The notes beneath the pieces were generated by a model. It was not told the origin of the DNA. It worked only from the letters and a program-made list of their open reading frames with translations, and made no database searches. 64,000 nt of DNA from NCBI RefSeq assembly GCF_037104765.1, contig NZ_JBAWSY010000017.1:1-64000 (forward strand), in the 5' to 3' direction. The DNA is from Psychrobacillus mangrovi (lineage in GTDB: Bacteria > Bacillota > Bacilli > Bacillales_A > Planococcaceae). Made by a program: the position numbers and the translations under genes. Below are positions 35,438-44,629 of the stretch, one piece after another. The stretch's first letter is position 1. Every line of letters starts with the position of its first letter.

Positions 35438-36155
35438 CTTTTTCACCTCCAGCTAGTAAAAATACCTCTTCAAGACTACTAATTTGATATTGGTTTTTCA
35501 GTTCTAATGGAGAACCGCTTGAAATTATTTCCCCATCTCTAACCATGGCTAGCTTGTCGCATTTTTCTGCTTCATCCATAACATGTGTTGTTATTAAAAT
35601 TGTTTTACCTTCCATTTTTAGACGATTGATTTCCTCCCAAATGGACTTTCTAAGCTTAGGATCGATTCCAACAGTCGGCTCATCTAATATTAATAATTCT
35701 GGATCGTGTATTAGTGCAATAGCTAAAGATAGTCTTCGCTTCATTCCACCCGAATAGTTCTGAACTCTTTTAGATAACTGGTGAGTAAGACCAACTAAAT
35801 CGGCTGCGTAAGCAATACGTTCTTTTTGAACTCCCTTGTTTAATTTGTAGAGGGATGCAAAAAAGGTGAGGTTTTCTCGACCTGTTAAGTCATTGTATAA
35901 AGCATCTGCTTGAGCCATATAGCCAATTTTCTGAGATAGATATAAATTAGGAACTGGTGTATTTAATACTTGGATTTCCCCATTGGTAGGTTGGTCCATA
36001 CCAACAATCATTTTTACTAATGTAGTTTTCCCTGAACCAGAAGGACCGATTAAACCAAATATTTCTCCAGAATGAACTGAAATGCTTACTTTGTTTAATA
36101 CCGTCTTTTTTCCGAAACTTTTACTTACTTGATTCAAAACAATAGTTGAAGTCAT
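35415..36155 (-). CDS. ABC exporter, ATPase subunit
   Basis: The ~246-residue ATPase has Walker A GPSGSGKTT, signature YSGGMKRRLSLAIAL, Walker B LLILDEPTVGIDP and switch TTHVMDEAE, as in DrrA/NodI-like exporters. I start at ATG 36155, with GGGGG upstream; an in-frame ATG 36 bases earlier would overlap the ribosome site and the operator. First gene of the ATPase-permease-tetR operon. Confidence 0.88.
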   Translation of the reverse strand: MTSTIVLNQVSKSFGKKTVLNKVSISVHSGEIFGLIGPSGSGKTTLVKMIVGMDQPTNGEIQVLNTPVPNLYLSQKIGYMAQADALYNDLTGRENLTFFASLYKLNKGVQKERIAYAADLVGLTHQLSKRVQNYSGGMKRRLSLAIALIHDPELLILDEPTVGIDPKLRKSIWEEINRLKMEGKTILITTHVMDEAEKCDKLAMVRDGEIISSGSPLELKNQYQISSLEEVFLLAGGEKDENNRLN

Positions 36156-36177
36156 TTTCAAACCCCCTTGTTTTTCG

Positions 36178-36197
36178 AAGTGAGTAATCACTCACTT
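36178..36197. promoter_or_regulatory. TetR-type operator palindrome
   Basis: AAGTGAGT and ACTCACTT form a perfect inverted repeat around AATC, 22 bp before the ATPase gene. TGAGTGA-type palindromes are common for this TetR subgroup. Confidence 0.75.
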
Positions 36198-36288
36198 TTA
36201 TTATAAACACTAGTAATAAAACGTCAATAGCATATGTTTCTAATAAAAGAATAAATATAAATTTGTATAACGATTATGAATACAGTAA

Positions 36289-37386
36289 ATGATTAAAAGA
36301 GAGGTGGTTAACATTAAAATTCTAGTTTCATGTTTATTATTATTTGTTTCGGTCTTATCTTATTTTAATTTGCAAATTTCAGAACCATTCGATGAAGAGT
36401 TCCACGGGAAACAATTTTCGACATTTTACGTGGATTATGAAGAAAAAAGAGTAGAGATAGGGATGATAGGCGATATATTATTACACCTTCCACTATATAA
36501 TTACGCTAGCTTTCTCCCATCATTTGAACCAATAAGAGAGGAATTGGAATCCATTGACTTTTTATTGGCTAACCAAGAATCCATTACGGCGGGCGTAGAA
36601 TTTGGATTATCAGGGTATCCTAACTTTTCTAGTCCCCCACATATTATCAATGATCTTAAAACGGTTGGTGTAGATTTAGTATCAATGGCTAACAATCACA
36701 CTTTGGATCAAAAAGAAGCGGGAGTATTAGCAGCTATAGACCAGATGAAAAAATATAAGATGCCTTATGTGGGTGCATTTGAATCGATCGAAGACTTACA
36801 AACGGATCGCATTTTTCAAGTTGATGATATCAATTTGGGATGTCTAAATTATACGTATGGTACAAATGGCCACGTAACCCCTGTTGGTAAGGATTATTTG
36901 GTAAATCGAATAGATAAAGAGCAAATCACCAAGGATATTCAATTGTTGAGGAAGAAAGTTGATATACTAATAGTAAGTATTCATTGGGGGGATGAGTACC
37001 AGCTCGAACCGAACGATAAACAAAAAGAGCTTGCACAAGTAATGGCAGATGCAGGGGTGGATATTGTTTTTGGGCACCATCCACATGTTATTCAGCCATA
37101 TGAAGTTATAAAGGCGAGCGATGGTCATGAAACTCATGTATTTTATTCACTTGGTAACTTTTTTTCTGGACAAAAGATGGAGAATACAAATATAGGTGGA
37201 ATTGCAAAACTAGAGGTCTTGGAGAAAAGTATAAATGGCAAGAAAATATATTCTATTGAAAATCCTATTTTTGTATCTACTGCGGTTGTAAAGGGTGATC
37301 CCTATAAAATTAATCTACTTAAAAATATAGAGAGTCAGGTAGGTAAGACGGATATGTGGGTGCAGCAGCATGTATTTGGTAACTAA
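36289..37386 (+). CDS. CapA-like (poly-gamma-glutamate capsule type) metallophosphatase-fold protein
   Basis: The 365-residue protein has an N-terminal membrane anchor followed by the PGA_cap domain: EIGMIGDILLH near residue 56, LANQESITA, VSMANNHTLDQKEAG near residue 131, VSIHWGDEY, and FGHHPHVIQPYEV near residue 263. CapA/PgsA relatives help make or anchor poly-gamma-glutamate, but no capB/capC lies nearby. The start is uncertain: ATG 36289 has no ribosome site, whereas GAGAGGTGG lies just before in-frame ATT at 36313, and GTG 36304 is inside it. Confidence 0.8.
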   Translation: MIKREVVNIKILVSCLLLFVSVLSYFNLQISEPFDEEFHGKQFSTFYVDYEEKRVEIGMIGDILLHLPLYNYASFLPSFEPIREELESIDFLLANQESITAGVEFGLSGYPNFSSPPHIINDLKTVGVDLVSMANNHTLDQKEAGVLAAIDQMKKYKMPYVGAFESIEDLQTDRIFQVDDINLGCLNYTYGTNGHVTPVGKDYLVNRIDKEQITKDIQLLRKKVDILIVSIHWGDEYQLEPNDKQKELAQVMADAGVDIVFGHHPHVIQPYEVIKASDGHETHVFYSLGNFFSGQKMENTNIGGIAKLEVLEKSINGKKIYSIENPIFVSTAVVKGDPYKINLLKNIESQVGKTDMWVQQHVFGN

Positions 37387-37398
37387 AGGAGGTAGTAG

Positions 37399-38004
37399 AT
37401 GAAGGAACAAGATCATGATCGGCTACTACGTATTAAAACAGAAGGAATTCGAGAATGGCAGTATCAGTCTGCTCATTATAATCGTTATGAAGCAACTCCA
37501 TATTTGGCTTTGGAAGTTCTTTTTGACGAGTATACATGTAAGTCTTCAGATAAATTTGTAGATTTCGGTTGTGGGAAGGGAAGATTTCCTTTTTACATAC
37601 ATCACCATCTCCATGTGTCGGTGACAGGTGTTGAAATGAGTGGACAATTATTTCAAGTGGCAATGGAAAACTTAGCAAGATATTTGGAACGTACAAAGCC
37701 TTCCAGGTCCACTATTCAATTTGAACATCTTCTTGCTGAGGAGTACAAGGTGGATTTGGAGGAAAATCGTTTTTATTTCTTCAATCCTTTTTCCATTCAA
37801 ATTTTCCAAAAAGTAATTGATAATATTCTTCTTTCTGTGGAGAATTATCCTAGAGCAGTGGATATTATCTTATATTACCCAACTTCAGAATACATACAGT
37901 TTCTCGAGTTACAAACTCCGTTTGAGCTACTAAAAGAAATAAGGGTTCCTGAATTGTACGAGCAAAATAGCGATGAACGGTTTATTATTTTTCGTTATGA
38001 ATAA
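37399..38004 (+). CDS. SAM-dependent methyltransferase-fold protein
   Basis: The 201-residue protein has a Rossmann methyltransferase motif I, KFVDFGCGKGRFPFYI near residue 51, then VTGVEMSGQLF for the ribose-binding acid, and NRFYFFNPFSIQIF as motif IV region. The N-terminus shares features with class I methyltransferases of unknown target. It starts 12 bp after the CapA-like gene behind AAAGGAGGT, so they are probably co-transcribed. The substrate is unknown. Confidence 0.75.
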   Translation: MKEQDHDRLLRIKTEGIREWQYQSAHYNRYEATPYLALEVLFDEYTCKSSDKFVDFGCGKGRFPFYIHHHLHVSVTGVEMSGQLFQVAMENLARYLERTKPSRSTIQFEHLLAEEYKVDLEENRFYFFNPFSIQIFQKVIDNILLSVENYPRAVDIILYYPTSEYIQFLELQTPFELLKEIRVPELYEQNSDERFIIFRYE

Positions 38005-38088
38005 AAGGTCCCTGAGAAAGAGCCAACTCTTCTCCAAACCGGTTTAATCACTTTAACTTTTCTATTTAAATCTATCCTATTTTAAAAA

Positions 38089-38125
38089 ATGGAGACAACT
38101 CGTTTTTTACAAGTTTGTCTCCATT
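38089..38125. terminator. Bidirectional terminator
   Basis: ATGGAGACAA pairs with TTGTCTCCAT, extended by ACT/AGT. A tract of A precedes it on plus, which gives T on minus; plus-strand T are few. Confidence 0.75.
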
Positions 38126-38161
38126 CTCAAGCACCAAATAGATAGATGGTGATTAGAATAA

Positions 38162-38641
38162 CTATTCTATAATTTCATCTAGAAGCTCTTTATATTTCAC
38201 ATACCATTCTTTCCATTGATTTTCTCTTGATTCAACTGTTCGCCCATCCAATAGTGCTTCTATAACATCAAGACAAACGTGCCATCCTGCTAAATCTTTT
38301 GTAGTTTGCTCTGTAAAAGAGGAGAGTGTCTGTATAAAAATTAACTGACATCCTACTTCATCACGAGATAATTCAAATCTAGCGATATCCGCATCCCACT
38401 CAAAAGCTAGAACTTTCAATGGTTCATAATCTAAAATTTTCATGTCGATAAAGGTGCCATCTTGCATATCGAATTTGATCAATCCACCTTTACGTAAATC
38501 CACTACTTCTAGTTCTGTGAACCATTGTTGTAACTTCTCATTATCCGTCAGCATAGCCCAGACATCTTCTACTGAATGTTGGAAATGACGTTCGTATCGT
38601 ACAGTATAGATTCCATTTTCTTTTTGAACAGTTGCAATCAT
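38162..38641 (-). CDS. SRPBCC (AHSA1/START-like) domain protein
   Basis: The 159-residue protein has the AHSA1 pattern: VRYERHFQHSVEDVWAMLTD near residue 12, LQQWFTELEVVDLRKGG, and a C-terminal helix with DLAGWHVCLDVIEALLDG. Such proteins bind small hydrophobic ligands or act as co-chaperone domains. ATG 38641 follows AAGGAGGAACTAACG; the open frame continues upstream into the GTPase gene but has no site there. It lies 25 bp after the TetM-like gene and is probably in its operon. Confidence 0.8.
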   Translation of the reverse strand: MIATVQKENGIYTVRYERHFQHSVEDVWAMLTDNEKLQQWFTELEVVDLRKGGLIKFDMQDGTFIDMKILDYEPLKVLAFEWDADIARFELSRDEVGCQLIFIQTLSSFTEQTTKDLAGWHVCLDVIEALLDGRTVESRENQWKEWYVKYKELLDEIIE

Positions 38642-38666
38642 CGTTAGTTCCTCCTTAGGTTTTAAG

Positions 38667-40592
38667 TTAGAGACAGTGCATTGCTTCTTCTGCTTCATGC
38701 CATGGCACTTTATAACCTGTGCCTTTTGCGCAGAAAATAGAAGTAGATGTGTATTCAGGGTCTGCCTCTTTATTATAGCCAATTTTCTCAATAACTTCTT
38801 CCGTGTTATGACAACGGTCATACCCGCCAAATAGTAAATTAAGCGTTCCTTTACCATGTGTAAAAGAAGCAAAGGTTGTACTATATTTCATAAAAGTAGC
38901 AACGGGTACTCGTCCTTTTACAATTACTTTGTCTCCAATATTCTCTGGAGTTTCAAAGGTTCCGTGAGCTTGCTGAATATCCGATAAGACGCGTCCGATA
39001 AGATCCATATTTACTTTTAATTTATAGTCATAAAATGGCTCGAGTAGGACATTTTCTGCTTTCTCTAAGCCTTGTCGAAGTGCTCGGAAAGTTGCTTCTC
39101 TAAAGTCGCCGCCATGAGTATGTTCGTTGTGTCCGCGCCCGGTGAGTAATGTAATTTGGACATCTGTTAATGCAGAACCGGTTAATAACCCATGATGATC
39201 GCGTTCTAACAAATGATGCCTCACTAAGTTTTGATTGCCGATGGATAAGTCATTGGTATGACATACATTTTTAAAGGAAATACCGCTATTTCTTGTGGCC
39301 GGTTCGATTAATAAATGTACCTCCGCATAATGTTTTAAAGGCTCAAAGTGTCCATAACCTCGTACCGGGAAATCAATTGTTTCTTTATAAAGAATTCTAG
39401 GTTCTCCAAATGTAACTTGGAAATGAAAGCGTTCCTGTACTATTTGTTCGAGTACTTCCAGCTGAATAACACCCATCACATGCACATGAATTTCTTGAAA
39501 ATGTTCATCCCAATAAACACGTAAAGATGGGTCTTCTGCATCTAATAGTTTAAAGCAACGTTGCACTTCTTTGATGTGGATGGTAGGATCAAATATAACT
39601 TTTGATTTTAGTGTTGGCACCATATTGAATTCTACTCTATTATTGGTTCCACCAATTCCATCGCCAATGAAAGCAGATGTAATGCCAGTTACTGCAACTA
39701 GTTCACCAGCAACAGCTTGATCAATCGTTTGAAACTTATTTCCACTATATACACGAATTTGTGTGATTTTCTCTGTTAGCTCCCCGTAATTCACTTCATC
39801 TCGAATTTTTAGGTTACCACTTAATAGTTTTAGAAAGGTGACTCGATTACCACTTTCATCATGGCGGATTTTATATACTTGTGCTGCAAAATCATCCTCT
39901 GAATTATAGGAAGTCTCCGTTAAAACATCTAGCATATCTAAAAATTCGATAATTCCTATATCCTTCAATGCTGAACCGCTGGCACAGGCAAAGATTTTAT
40001 TTTCTTGAATCATTGTTTTCATTTTCTTTAGCCATAGTTCTTGCTCGAAACCAGTGTCCATGTATTTTTCTAAGAGTTCTTCATCGCGCTCGGCAATGAA
40101 CTCGATTAACTCTTCGTCGAATAGATTTGTTAAATGACATACATCTTCGGAAAAGTTATTACGTATCTCTTCTAAAACAGCAGCTGCATTTGTTCCTTCA
40201 TAATCTGTTTTATTTATAAAGAAAAAGGTTGGTACTCGGTGTTTACGAAGTAGCTGCCAAACTGTTTCCGTATGACCTTCTACTCCGTCAACTGCACTAA
40301 TCAAAATAATTGCGTAGTCCATCACTTGTATAGCGCGCTCCATTTCAGGGGAGAAATCGACATGTCCTGGAGTATCAATAATGTAATAAGTAGAATCTTT
40401 ATAGGAAAAGATGCCTTGATCGGCAAAAATAGTGATTCCTCTATTTTTTTCTATAGTATGACTGTCGAGAAAGGAGTCTTGATGATCAACACGACCTCTT
40501 TGTCTAATTGTTTTAGTATGATAAAGCAGTTGCTCAGAAAAAGTTGTTTTGCCAGCATCTACATGTGCAAGAATTCCAATTGTTTTGTGCAT
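38667..40592 (-). CDS. TetM/TetO-like ribosomal protection GTPase
   Basis: The ~641-residue protein is an EF-G-like translational GTPase of the tetracycline ribosomal-protection type. G1 is AHVDAGKT, G2 has RGIT, G3 DTPGH and G4 NKTD. EF-G domains II-V follow, with HEHTHGGDFREATFRAL-like domain IV sequence that differs from classical TetM. The length matches TetM (639). It may protect ribosomes from tetracyclines or serve a housekeeping role. ATG 40592 follows AAAGAGGTG; no transposon or tet leader peptide is visible, so it looks chromosomal. Confidence 0.8.
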   Translation of the reverse strand: MHKTIGILAHVDAGKTTFSEQLLYHTKTIRQRGRVDHQDSFLDSHTIEKNRGITIFADQGIFSYKDSTYYIIDTPGHVDFSPEMERAIQVMDYAIILISAVDGVEGHTETVWQLLRKHRVPTFFFINKTDYEGTNAAAVLEEIRNNFSEDVCHLTNLFDEELIEFIAERDEELLEKYMDTGFEQELWLKKMKTMIQENKIFACASGSALKDIGIIEFLDMLDVLTETSYNSEDDFAAQVYKIRHDESGNRVTFLKLLSGNLKIRDEVNYGELTEKITQIRVYSGNKFQTIDQAVAGELVAVTGITSAFIGDGIGGTNNRVEFNMVPTLKSKVIFDPTIHIKEVQRCFKLLDAEDPSLRVYWDEHFQEIHVHVMGVIQLEVLEQIVQERFHFQVTFGEPRILYKETIDFPVRGYGHFEPLKHYAEVHLLIEPATRNSGISFKNVCHTNDLSIGNQNLVRHHLLERDHHGLLTGSALTDVQITLLTGRGHNEHTHGGDFREATFRALRQGLEKAENVLLEPFYDYKLKVNMDLIGRVLSDIQQAHGTFETPENIGDKVIVKGRVPVATFMKYSTTFASFTHGKGTLNLLFGGYDRCHNTEEVIEKIGYNKEADPEYTSTSIFCAKGTGYKVPWHEAEEAMHCL

Positions 40593-40702
40593 AAATGTCA
40601 CCTCTTTTCATTTCGAATGAATGCTTTTATTATATCAAACGATATAGGAAAGAGCAGAGGGTGGTCATCTTGAGTTACTTGCAACTTAGAGAGTAGAACC
40701 AT

Positions 40703-40785
40703 GGATGTGCGCTTGTCGCACACTCCCGCATGATGGTTATAGGATTATTCTTCTCCTCATGCGGCGTGAGTGTAAGGAGCGCATT
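40703..40785 (+). repeat. GGATGTGCGC palindromic repeat, full copy
   Basis: GGATGTGCGC-TTG-TCGCACACTC on the left and GAGTGTAAGGAGCGCAT on the right form the arms; CCCGCATGA and TCATGCGG pair inside. It is related over both arms to the copy at 54788-54863. Confidence 0.75.
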
Positions 40786-40824
40786 GTGAAGATTATAAGT
40801 AAGAATCTTTCTAATAGAGTATCA

Positions 40825-41094
40825 AGAAGCTCCCGAAATTCCATCTTCGGGAGCTTACAAATTTAATAGGAAAGCTTCTATTCATTAATTATCCAATAAG
40901 CCTTGAACCTGTTTCCTAAAGTTGTAGGAGGGCGAAGGACAGACAAACGCCATAAAATTACCGAGAAAAAGAGGAGGCTCGTGACGTAGTCACGAGCCTC
41001 CTCTAAAAAAAACACGGTAATAATATAGTTTAAGTCTATCCAAAGCACTCTGGAAACTTTTGAAACCAGGTCTTAGGGGTGCTCTTGCGTTTTT
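40825..41094 (-). repeat. Structured intergenic element, copy 1 (includes mntD terminator)
   Basis: The element ends one base short of the mntD stop codon. Its parts are: terminal hairpin GCTCCCGAA/TTCGGGAGC (40829-40853); ACCTGTTTC (40907-40915) pairing with GAAACCAGGT (41062-41071) with one bulge; ATTACCG (40957-40963) pairing with CGGTAAT (41015-41021); and a perfect 15-bp stem (40971-40985/40989-41003). On minus that stem is followed by CTTTTTCT, an intrinsic terminator for mntABCD. Copies 2 and 3 keep the folds with different bases. Confidence 0.85.
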
Positions 41095-41979
41095 TTATAG
41101 GGCACTTTTAGAAGCATTCAGCTTCAAACGTTTAAGTGTTTTCCATACAAATCCATCATGCGGCATGAATAGGAACACAATCATAAATAATATTCCTATC
41201 ATTGACGCCATCATTCCTGCAATGGATGTATTCCATAGTTTGGCAAGGTAGTATCCCGTTATTGCTGCGGTAACCCCTAAGGCCATGCTCCATAAAATCA
41301 TCCCCCGAACACTTTTACTTAACAAATAGGCGGTCGCTGCAGGTCCGATTAGCATCGCTACAACAAGAACTGCCCCGACGCTATCAAAAGCCGCAACAGT
41401 TGTTAAGGAAACAAGGGTCATGTAAGAATAATGCATAATCATAATCGGTAAACCGATTGTTAAAGCAAAAACTGGATCAAAAGTAGTAAGTTTAATCTCT
41501 TTGTAAAAAAATACGAGAAATAATATATTCAAGATAAGTACAATGGATAGCATCCAAACAGCTTTAGGCATTGTAAAACCTAAAATGCTCCAAGTATCCC
41601 AAGGGACAAATGCAATTTCCCCCATTAATACATGCTCCACATCCAAGTGGACGTTTCCAGCAAACAATGTAATAAACAAAACTCCTAATGCAAATAAAGA
41701 GGTAAATACTACCCCTATTGCAGCATCCTCTTGTAATCCTCCAGATTGTAGCACTTGCACAAGATAAGTAGTAAGCAGCCCTGCGATTGCTGCACCGAGT
41801 AGCATCCAAAATCCATTGAGTGATTGGGTAATCATAAATGCAATCACAATGCCGAATAACACGGTGTGGCTAATGGCGTCGGCAATCATCGCCGTTTTGC
41901 GTAAGATTAAAAAAACTCCCGTTAATCCACATGTAATACCAACCATTGCTCCAGTTAGCAACACCCAAAACTCATTCAT
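41095..41979 (-). CDS. mntD: Manganese ABC importer, permease MntD
   Basis: The 294-residue ABC-3 permease has about eight membrane helices. LGAAIAGLLTTYLVQVLQSGGLQEDAAIG and FDSVGAVLVVAMLIGPAATAYLL are family patterns (quoted in parts). It is the second of two permease genes, as in B. subtilis mntABCD. The start overlaps mntC by 8 bp. Its stop abuts the structured element. Confidence 0.88.
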   Translation of the reverse strand: MNEFWVLLTGAMVGITCGLTGVFLILRKTAMIADAISHTVLFGIVIAFMITQSLNGFWMLLGAAIAGLLTTYLVQVLQSGGLQEDAAIGVVFTSLFALGVLFITLFAGNVHLDVEHVLMGEIAFVPWDTWSILGFTMPKAVWMLSIVLILNILFLVFFYKEIKLTTFDPVFALTIGLPIMIMHYSYMTLVSLTTVAAFDSVGAVLVVAMLIGPAATAYLLSKSVRGMILWSMALGVTAAITGYYLAKLWNTSIAGMMASMIGILFMIVFLFMPHDGFVWKTLKRLKLNASKSAL

Positions 41980-42865
41980 GTTCCATCGCCTCCCGTGTTA
42001 CTGGCCGTTGTTTAAATGCTTTCTTTTTACGTGATTTAGAGAGTAAACCTCTGGTTGGCGCGAAAAAATAAGAAATTAAAAATAGAAAGGAAGCACTTAA
42101 AACGATGATCGGACCTGTCGATAAACCTGTTCGCAAAGAGCTGATCAATGTTCCTAAAGCACCTGATAGAGCTCCAAAGAAAGCGCTTGTCACAAGGATA
42201 ATTCCTAGATGACTGGACCAAAATCTAGCTGCGGCAGCAGGTATGATGAGCATTGCAGCCATTAAAATAACTCCAACCGCTTGAATACCCGTCACAATGG
42301 TTAGTACAGTAAGTGCTGTTAGTAAAATTCGTAAACGTTCAACAGGTAAACCGATGCCCTTTGCAAACACAGGATCAAAAATCATTAACTTCCATTCTTT
42401 AAAAAACAACAAACACATGAATATGATTAAGAGGGCACTTCCAGACAACCAAATTAGGTCACTTTTAGCCATCGTTGCAGCCTTACCGAAAATAAAATCA
42501 TTCAAACCACTTTGATTTCCTGCGCCACTCTGATTTACAAGTGTAATTAACACAATACCAATTCCAAAAAACACAGACAGTACAAGCCCTATAGCAGCAT
42601 CTGCTTTTAACTTAGATTGACTTACAATCCATTGAATCGTATAAACAGCTATTGCAGAGGTAATAGCAGCCCCTAACATTAGAATAGGTAAATCCTTTTG
42701 TTGAAGAATCAAATAGGCGATAGCAATGCCGGGAAGTGCAGCATGTGCCGCTGCGTCTCCAACTAAACTTTGCTTTTGAAGAAAGGCGAAGGTTCCATTT
42801 AAACCAGCAGCAATTCCAAGTAATATAGCTCCTGCAAGTACCCAAAGTAAGTTTCCAGTAATCAT
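41972..42865 (-). CDS. mntC: Manganese ABC importer, permease MntC
   Basis: The 297-residue ABC-3 permease has about eight helices, with QSLVGDAAAHAALPGIAIAYL near residue 30 and GVILMAAMLIIPAAAARFW near residue 205 as conserved features. It lies between the ATPase and mntD, with 3-bp spacing from the ATPase gene. The two distinct permeases probably form a heterodimer. Confidence 0.88.
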   Translation of the reverse strand: MITGNLLWVLAGAILLGIAAGLNGTFAFLQKQSLVGDAAAHAALPGIAIAYLILQQKDLPILMLGAAITSAIAVYTIQWIVSQSKLKADAAIGLVLSVFFGIGIVLITLVNQSGAGNQSGLNDFIFGKAATMAKSDLIWLSGSALLIIFMCLLFFKEWKLMIFDPVFAKGIGLPVERLRILLTALTVLTIVTGIQAVGVILMAAMLIIPAAAARFWSSHLGIILVTSAFFGALSGALGTLISSLRTGLSTGPIIVLSASFLFLISYFFAPTRGLLSKSRKKKAFKQRPVTREAMEHE

Positions 42866-42868
42866 TGT

Positions 42869-43603
42869 TTAATCACCTCTCTGATCCATAAAAAACAATT
42901 TTCCACCATAGGCATCCTGCAAGTTATCTTTTGTAAAAGTTTGTTCTGTTGGACCTGATGCAATAATGGATTGATTTAATAAAACAATCCAATCAAAGTA
43001 TTCAGGTGCAGTTTGCAGGTCATGATGTACGACAAATACTGATTTTCCTTGAGATTTTAGATCTTTTAAAATGGCTATGATGGTTCGCTCTGTTGCAGCA
43101 TCAACCCCTACAAACGGTTCATCCATAAAGTAAACATCTGCTTGTTGGGCGAGTGCCCGAGCTAAAAATACACGTTGCTGCTGCCCGCCGGATAGTTGAC
43201 CTATTGATTTATCAGCAAAAGCTTCCATTCCAACGTTTTTTAAGCAGTCCATCGCAATTTGCTTATCCTTTGAGGAGGGTTTTTTTATCATACCAATATG
43301 TCCGTAGCGTCCCATGAGTACTACGTCTAGTGCATTGGTTGGAAAATCCCAGTCGACGGCATTTCTTTGTGGAACATATCCAACTGTAAGATTCTTTGGG
43401 TTAAGGGCACGTTCTAAAATATGAATAGAACCTTTTTTATTTGGTAATTGATTTAATATAGCTTTAATTAATGTTGATTTTCCAGCACCATTTGGTCCGA
43501 TAATGCCAGTTAAACGACCGACTGGAACTGTTAAACTTACATCTTTTAATACAATTTTCTCTTCATAGGCAACAGATAAGTTATTTACTTGTAATGCGTT
43601 CAT
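42869..43603 (-). CDS. mntB: Manganese ABC importer, ATPase MntB
   Basis: The ~244-residue ATPase has Walker A GPNGAGKST, signature LSGGQQQRVFLARAL, Walker B VYFMDEPFVGVD and switch VVHHDLQ, typical of metal importers. I use ATG 43603 since TAGGAG lies eight bases upstream; a GTG nine bases earlier would be too close. It follows mntA directly. Confidence 0.9.
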   Translation of the reverse strand: MNALQVNNLSVAYEEKIVLKDVSLTVPVGRLTGIIGPNGAGKSTLIKAILNQLPNKKGSIHILERALNPKNLTVGYVPQRNAVDWDFPTNALDVVLMGRYGHIGMIKKPSSKDKQIAMDCLKNVGMEAFADKSIGQLSGGQQQRVFLARALAQQADVYFMDEPFVGVDAATERTIIAILKDLKSQGKSVFVVHHDLQTAPEYFDWIVLLNQSIIASGPTEQTFTKDNLQDAYGGKLFFMDQRGD

Positions 43604-43614
43604 TTTACTCACTC

Positions 43615-44538
43615 CTATTTTAGGGAATCGACAATCGTATTGACATTATGTTTGTACATTCCAATATAAGTACCTTCTTCTGTACCTTCAGCACCCATCG
43701 CATCTGAGAAAAGCTCGCCACCAATTTGTATGGAGTGACCTTTTTCCTTTGCCCCTTCAATAACTGCTTTCATTGCTTTATCAGAAACACTTGATTCGAT
43801 GAAAACTGCTTTAATATTTTGATCAACAAGAAAATCTACAATGTTTTGAATATCCTTTATGCCATATTCAGAATCTGTACTCAAGCCCTGTAAACCTCTT
43901 ACTTCCATTCCATGACTTCTTCCAAAATAGTTAAATGCATCATGTGCTGTTACAAGAACTCGTTGCTTTTCTGGAATTTCACTAATACGTTGGTCAGTCC
44001 AAACAGATAAATCGTTTAATTTTTGGAAGTATACTTTTTCATTTTTTAAAAATTCATCTTGGCTATTGGGTATTTCTACGACAAGAGTCTTTGTAATTTC
44101 TTTAACAGCTAGTTGCCAAACTTCTACATCAAACCAAATATGTGGATCAGAGAGTTCAGGGTGCAGTTCGTTACGCAAAACTTTATCTTTTGGAAGAGCA
44201 TCTCCAATGGCGTGAACCGTTTTTTCTACTTTCATTTTTTCAAAAATATCGCTCATTTTTCCTTCAAGCTCTAAACCGTTATAAAAAATAATGTCGGCTT
44301 CTTCTAAGGTTTGTAAATCACCTTGAGTTGCCTTGTAAAGATGGGGGTCGACTCCAGGACCCATCAAGGACTTTACGATGACGTGATCTCCTGCTATTTC
44401 CTTTACAGCATCCGCAATTTGTCCTGTAGTCGTAACAACTAAGGGCTTATGCTCTTTTCCCATACTTTCATCCGTTTTGTTACTACAGCCTGCAATAAAT
44501 AAAACAGCAGTAAAAATTAATAATATCCACTTCTTCAA
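43615..44538 (-). CDS. mntA: Manganese-binding lipoprotein MntA
   Basis: The ~307-residue cluster A-I binding protein has a lipoprotein signal (LFIAGCSNK). Metal ligands are visible as GVDPHLYKA (His ~67), SDPHIWFD (His ~133), an acid in ESSVSD (~199) and one in the C-terminal part. It lacks the His-rich loop of zinc-binding ZnuA, which with the MntR boxes favours manganese. The start is probably TTG 44538, with AGAGGAG eight bases upstream; two GTG codons just before it lie in that site. Confidence 0.9.
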   Translation of the reverse strand: MKKWILLIFTAVLFIAGCSNKTDESMGKEHKPLVVTTTGQIADAVKEIAGDHVIVKSLMGPGVDPHLYKATQGDLQTLEEADIIFYNGLELEGKMSDIFEKMKVEKTVHAIGDALPKDKVLRNELHPELSDPHIWFDVEVWQLAVKEITKTLVVEIPNSQDEFLKNEKVYFQKLNDLSVWTDQRISEIPEKQRVLVTAHDAFNYFGRSHGMEVRGLQGLSTDSEYGIKDIQNIVDFLVDQNIKAVFIESSVSDKAMKAVIEGAKEKGHSIQIGGELFSDAMGAEGTEEGTYIGMYKHNVNTIVDSLK

Positions 44539-44571
44539 AACCACCACTCCTCTTTCCTTTACTCCAATTTA

Positions 44572-44585
44572 TTTCCTGAAGGAAA
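44572..44585. promoter_or_regulatory. MntR box 1
   Basis: TTTCCTGAAGGAAA followed by CTTTT is a 14-bp palindrome matching the B. subtilis MntR site TTTGCCTTRAGGAAAC. Confidence 0.8.
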
Positions 44586-44629
44586 CTTTTAGAATAAAAA
44601 AATTTATTTTTTTCATTCGGACTAATATT

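Larger units (their letters stand above)
40593..41094. other. Intergenic region with two repeat elements
   Basis: The 500-bp gap between mntD and the TetM-like gene holds a full palindromic repeat (40703-40785) and copy 1 of the large structured element (40825-41094). The TetM-like gene must start from a promoter between ~40600 and 40700, where no clear boxes were seen. Confidence 0.7.

Noticed and set aside
38642..38872. N-terminal extension of the SRPBCC protein
   Set aside because: It overlaps the TetM-like gene in another frame; a strong ribosome site precedes ATG 38641.
40825..41094. Structured element as 6S RNA, RNase P, SRP RNA or T-box
   Set aside because: None of the conserved cores of these RNAs could be matched, and its multiple copies at gene ends argue against a unique housekeeping RNA.
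43615..44538. Zinc (ZnuA/AdcA) rather than manganese binding protein
   Set aside because: No His-rich loop, and the upstream boxes match MntR, not the Zur TCGTAAT-type palindrome.
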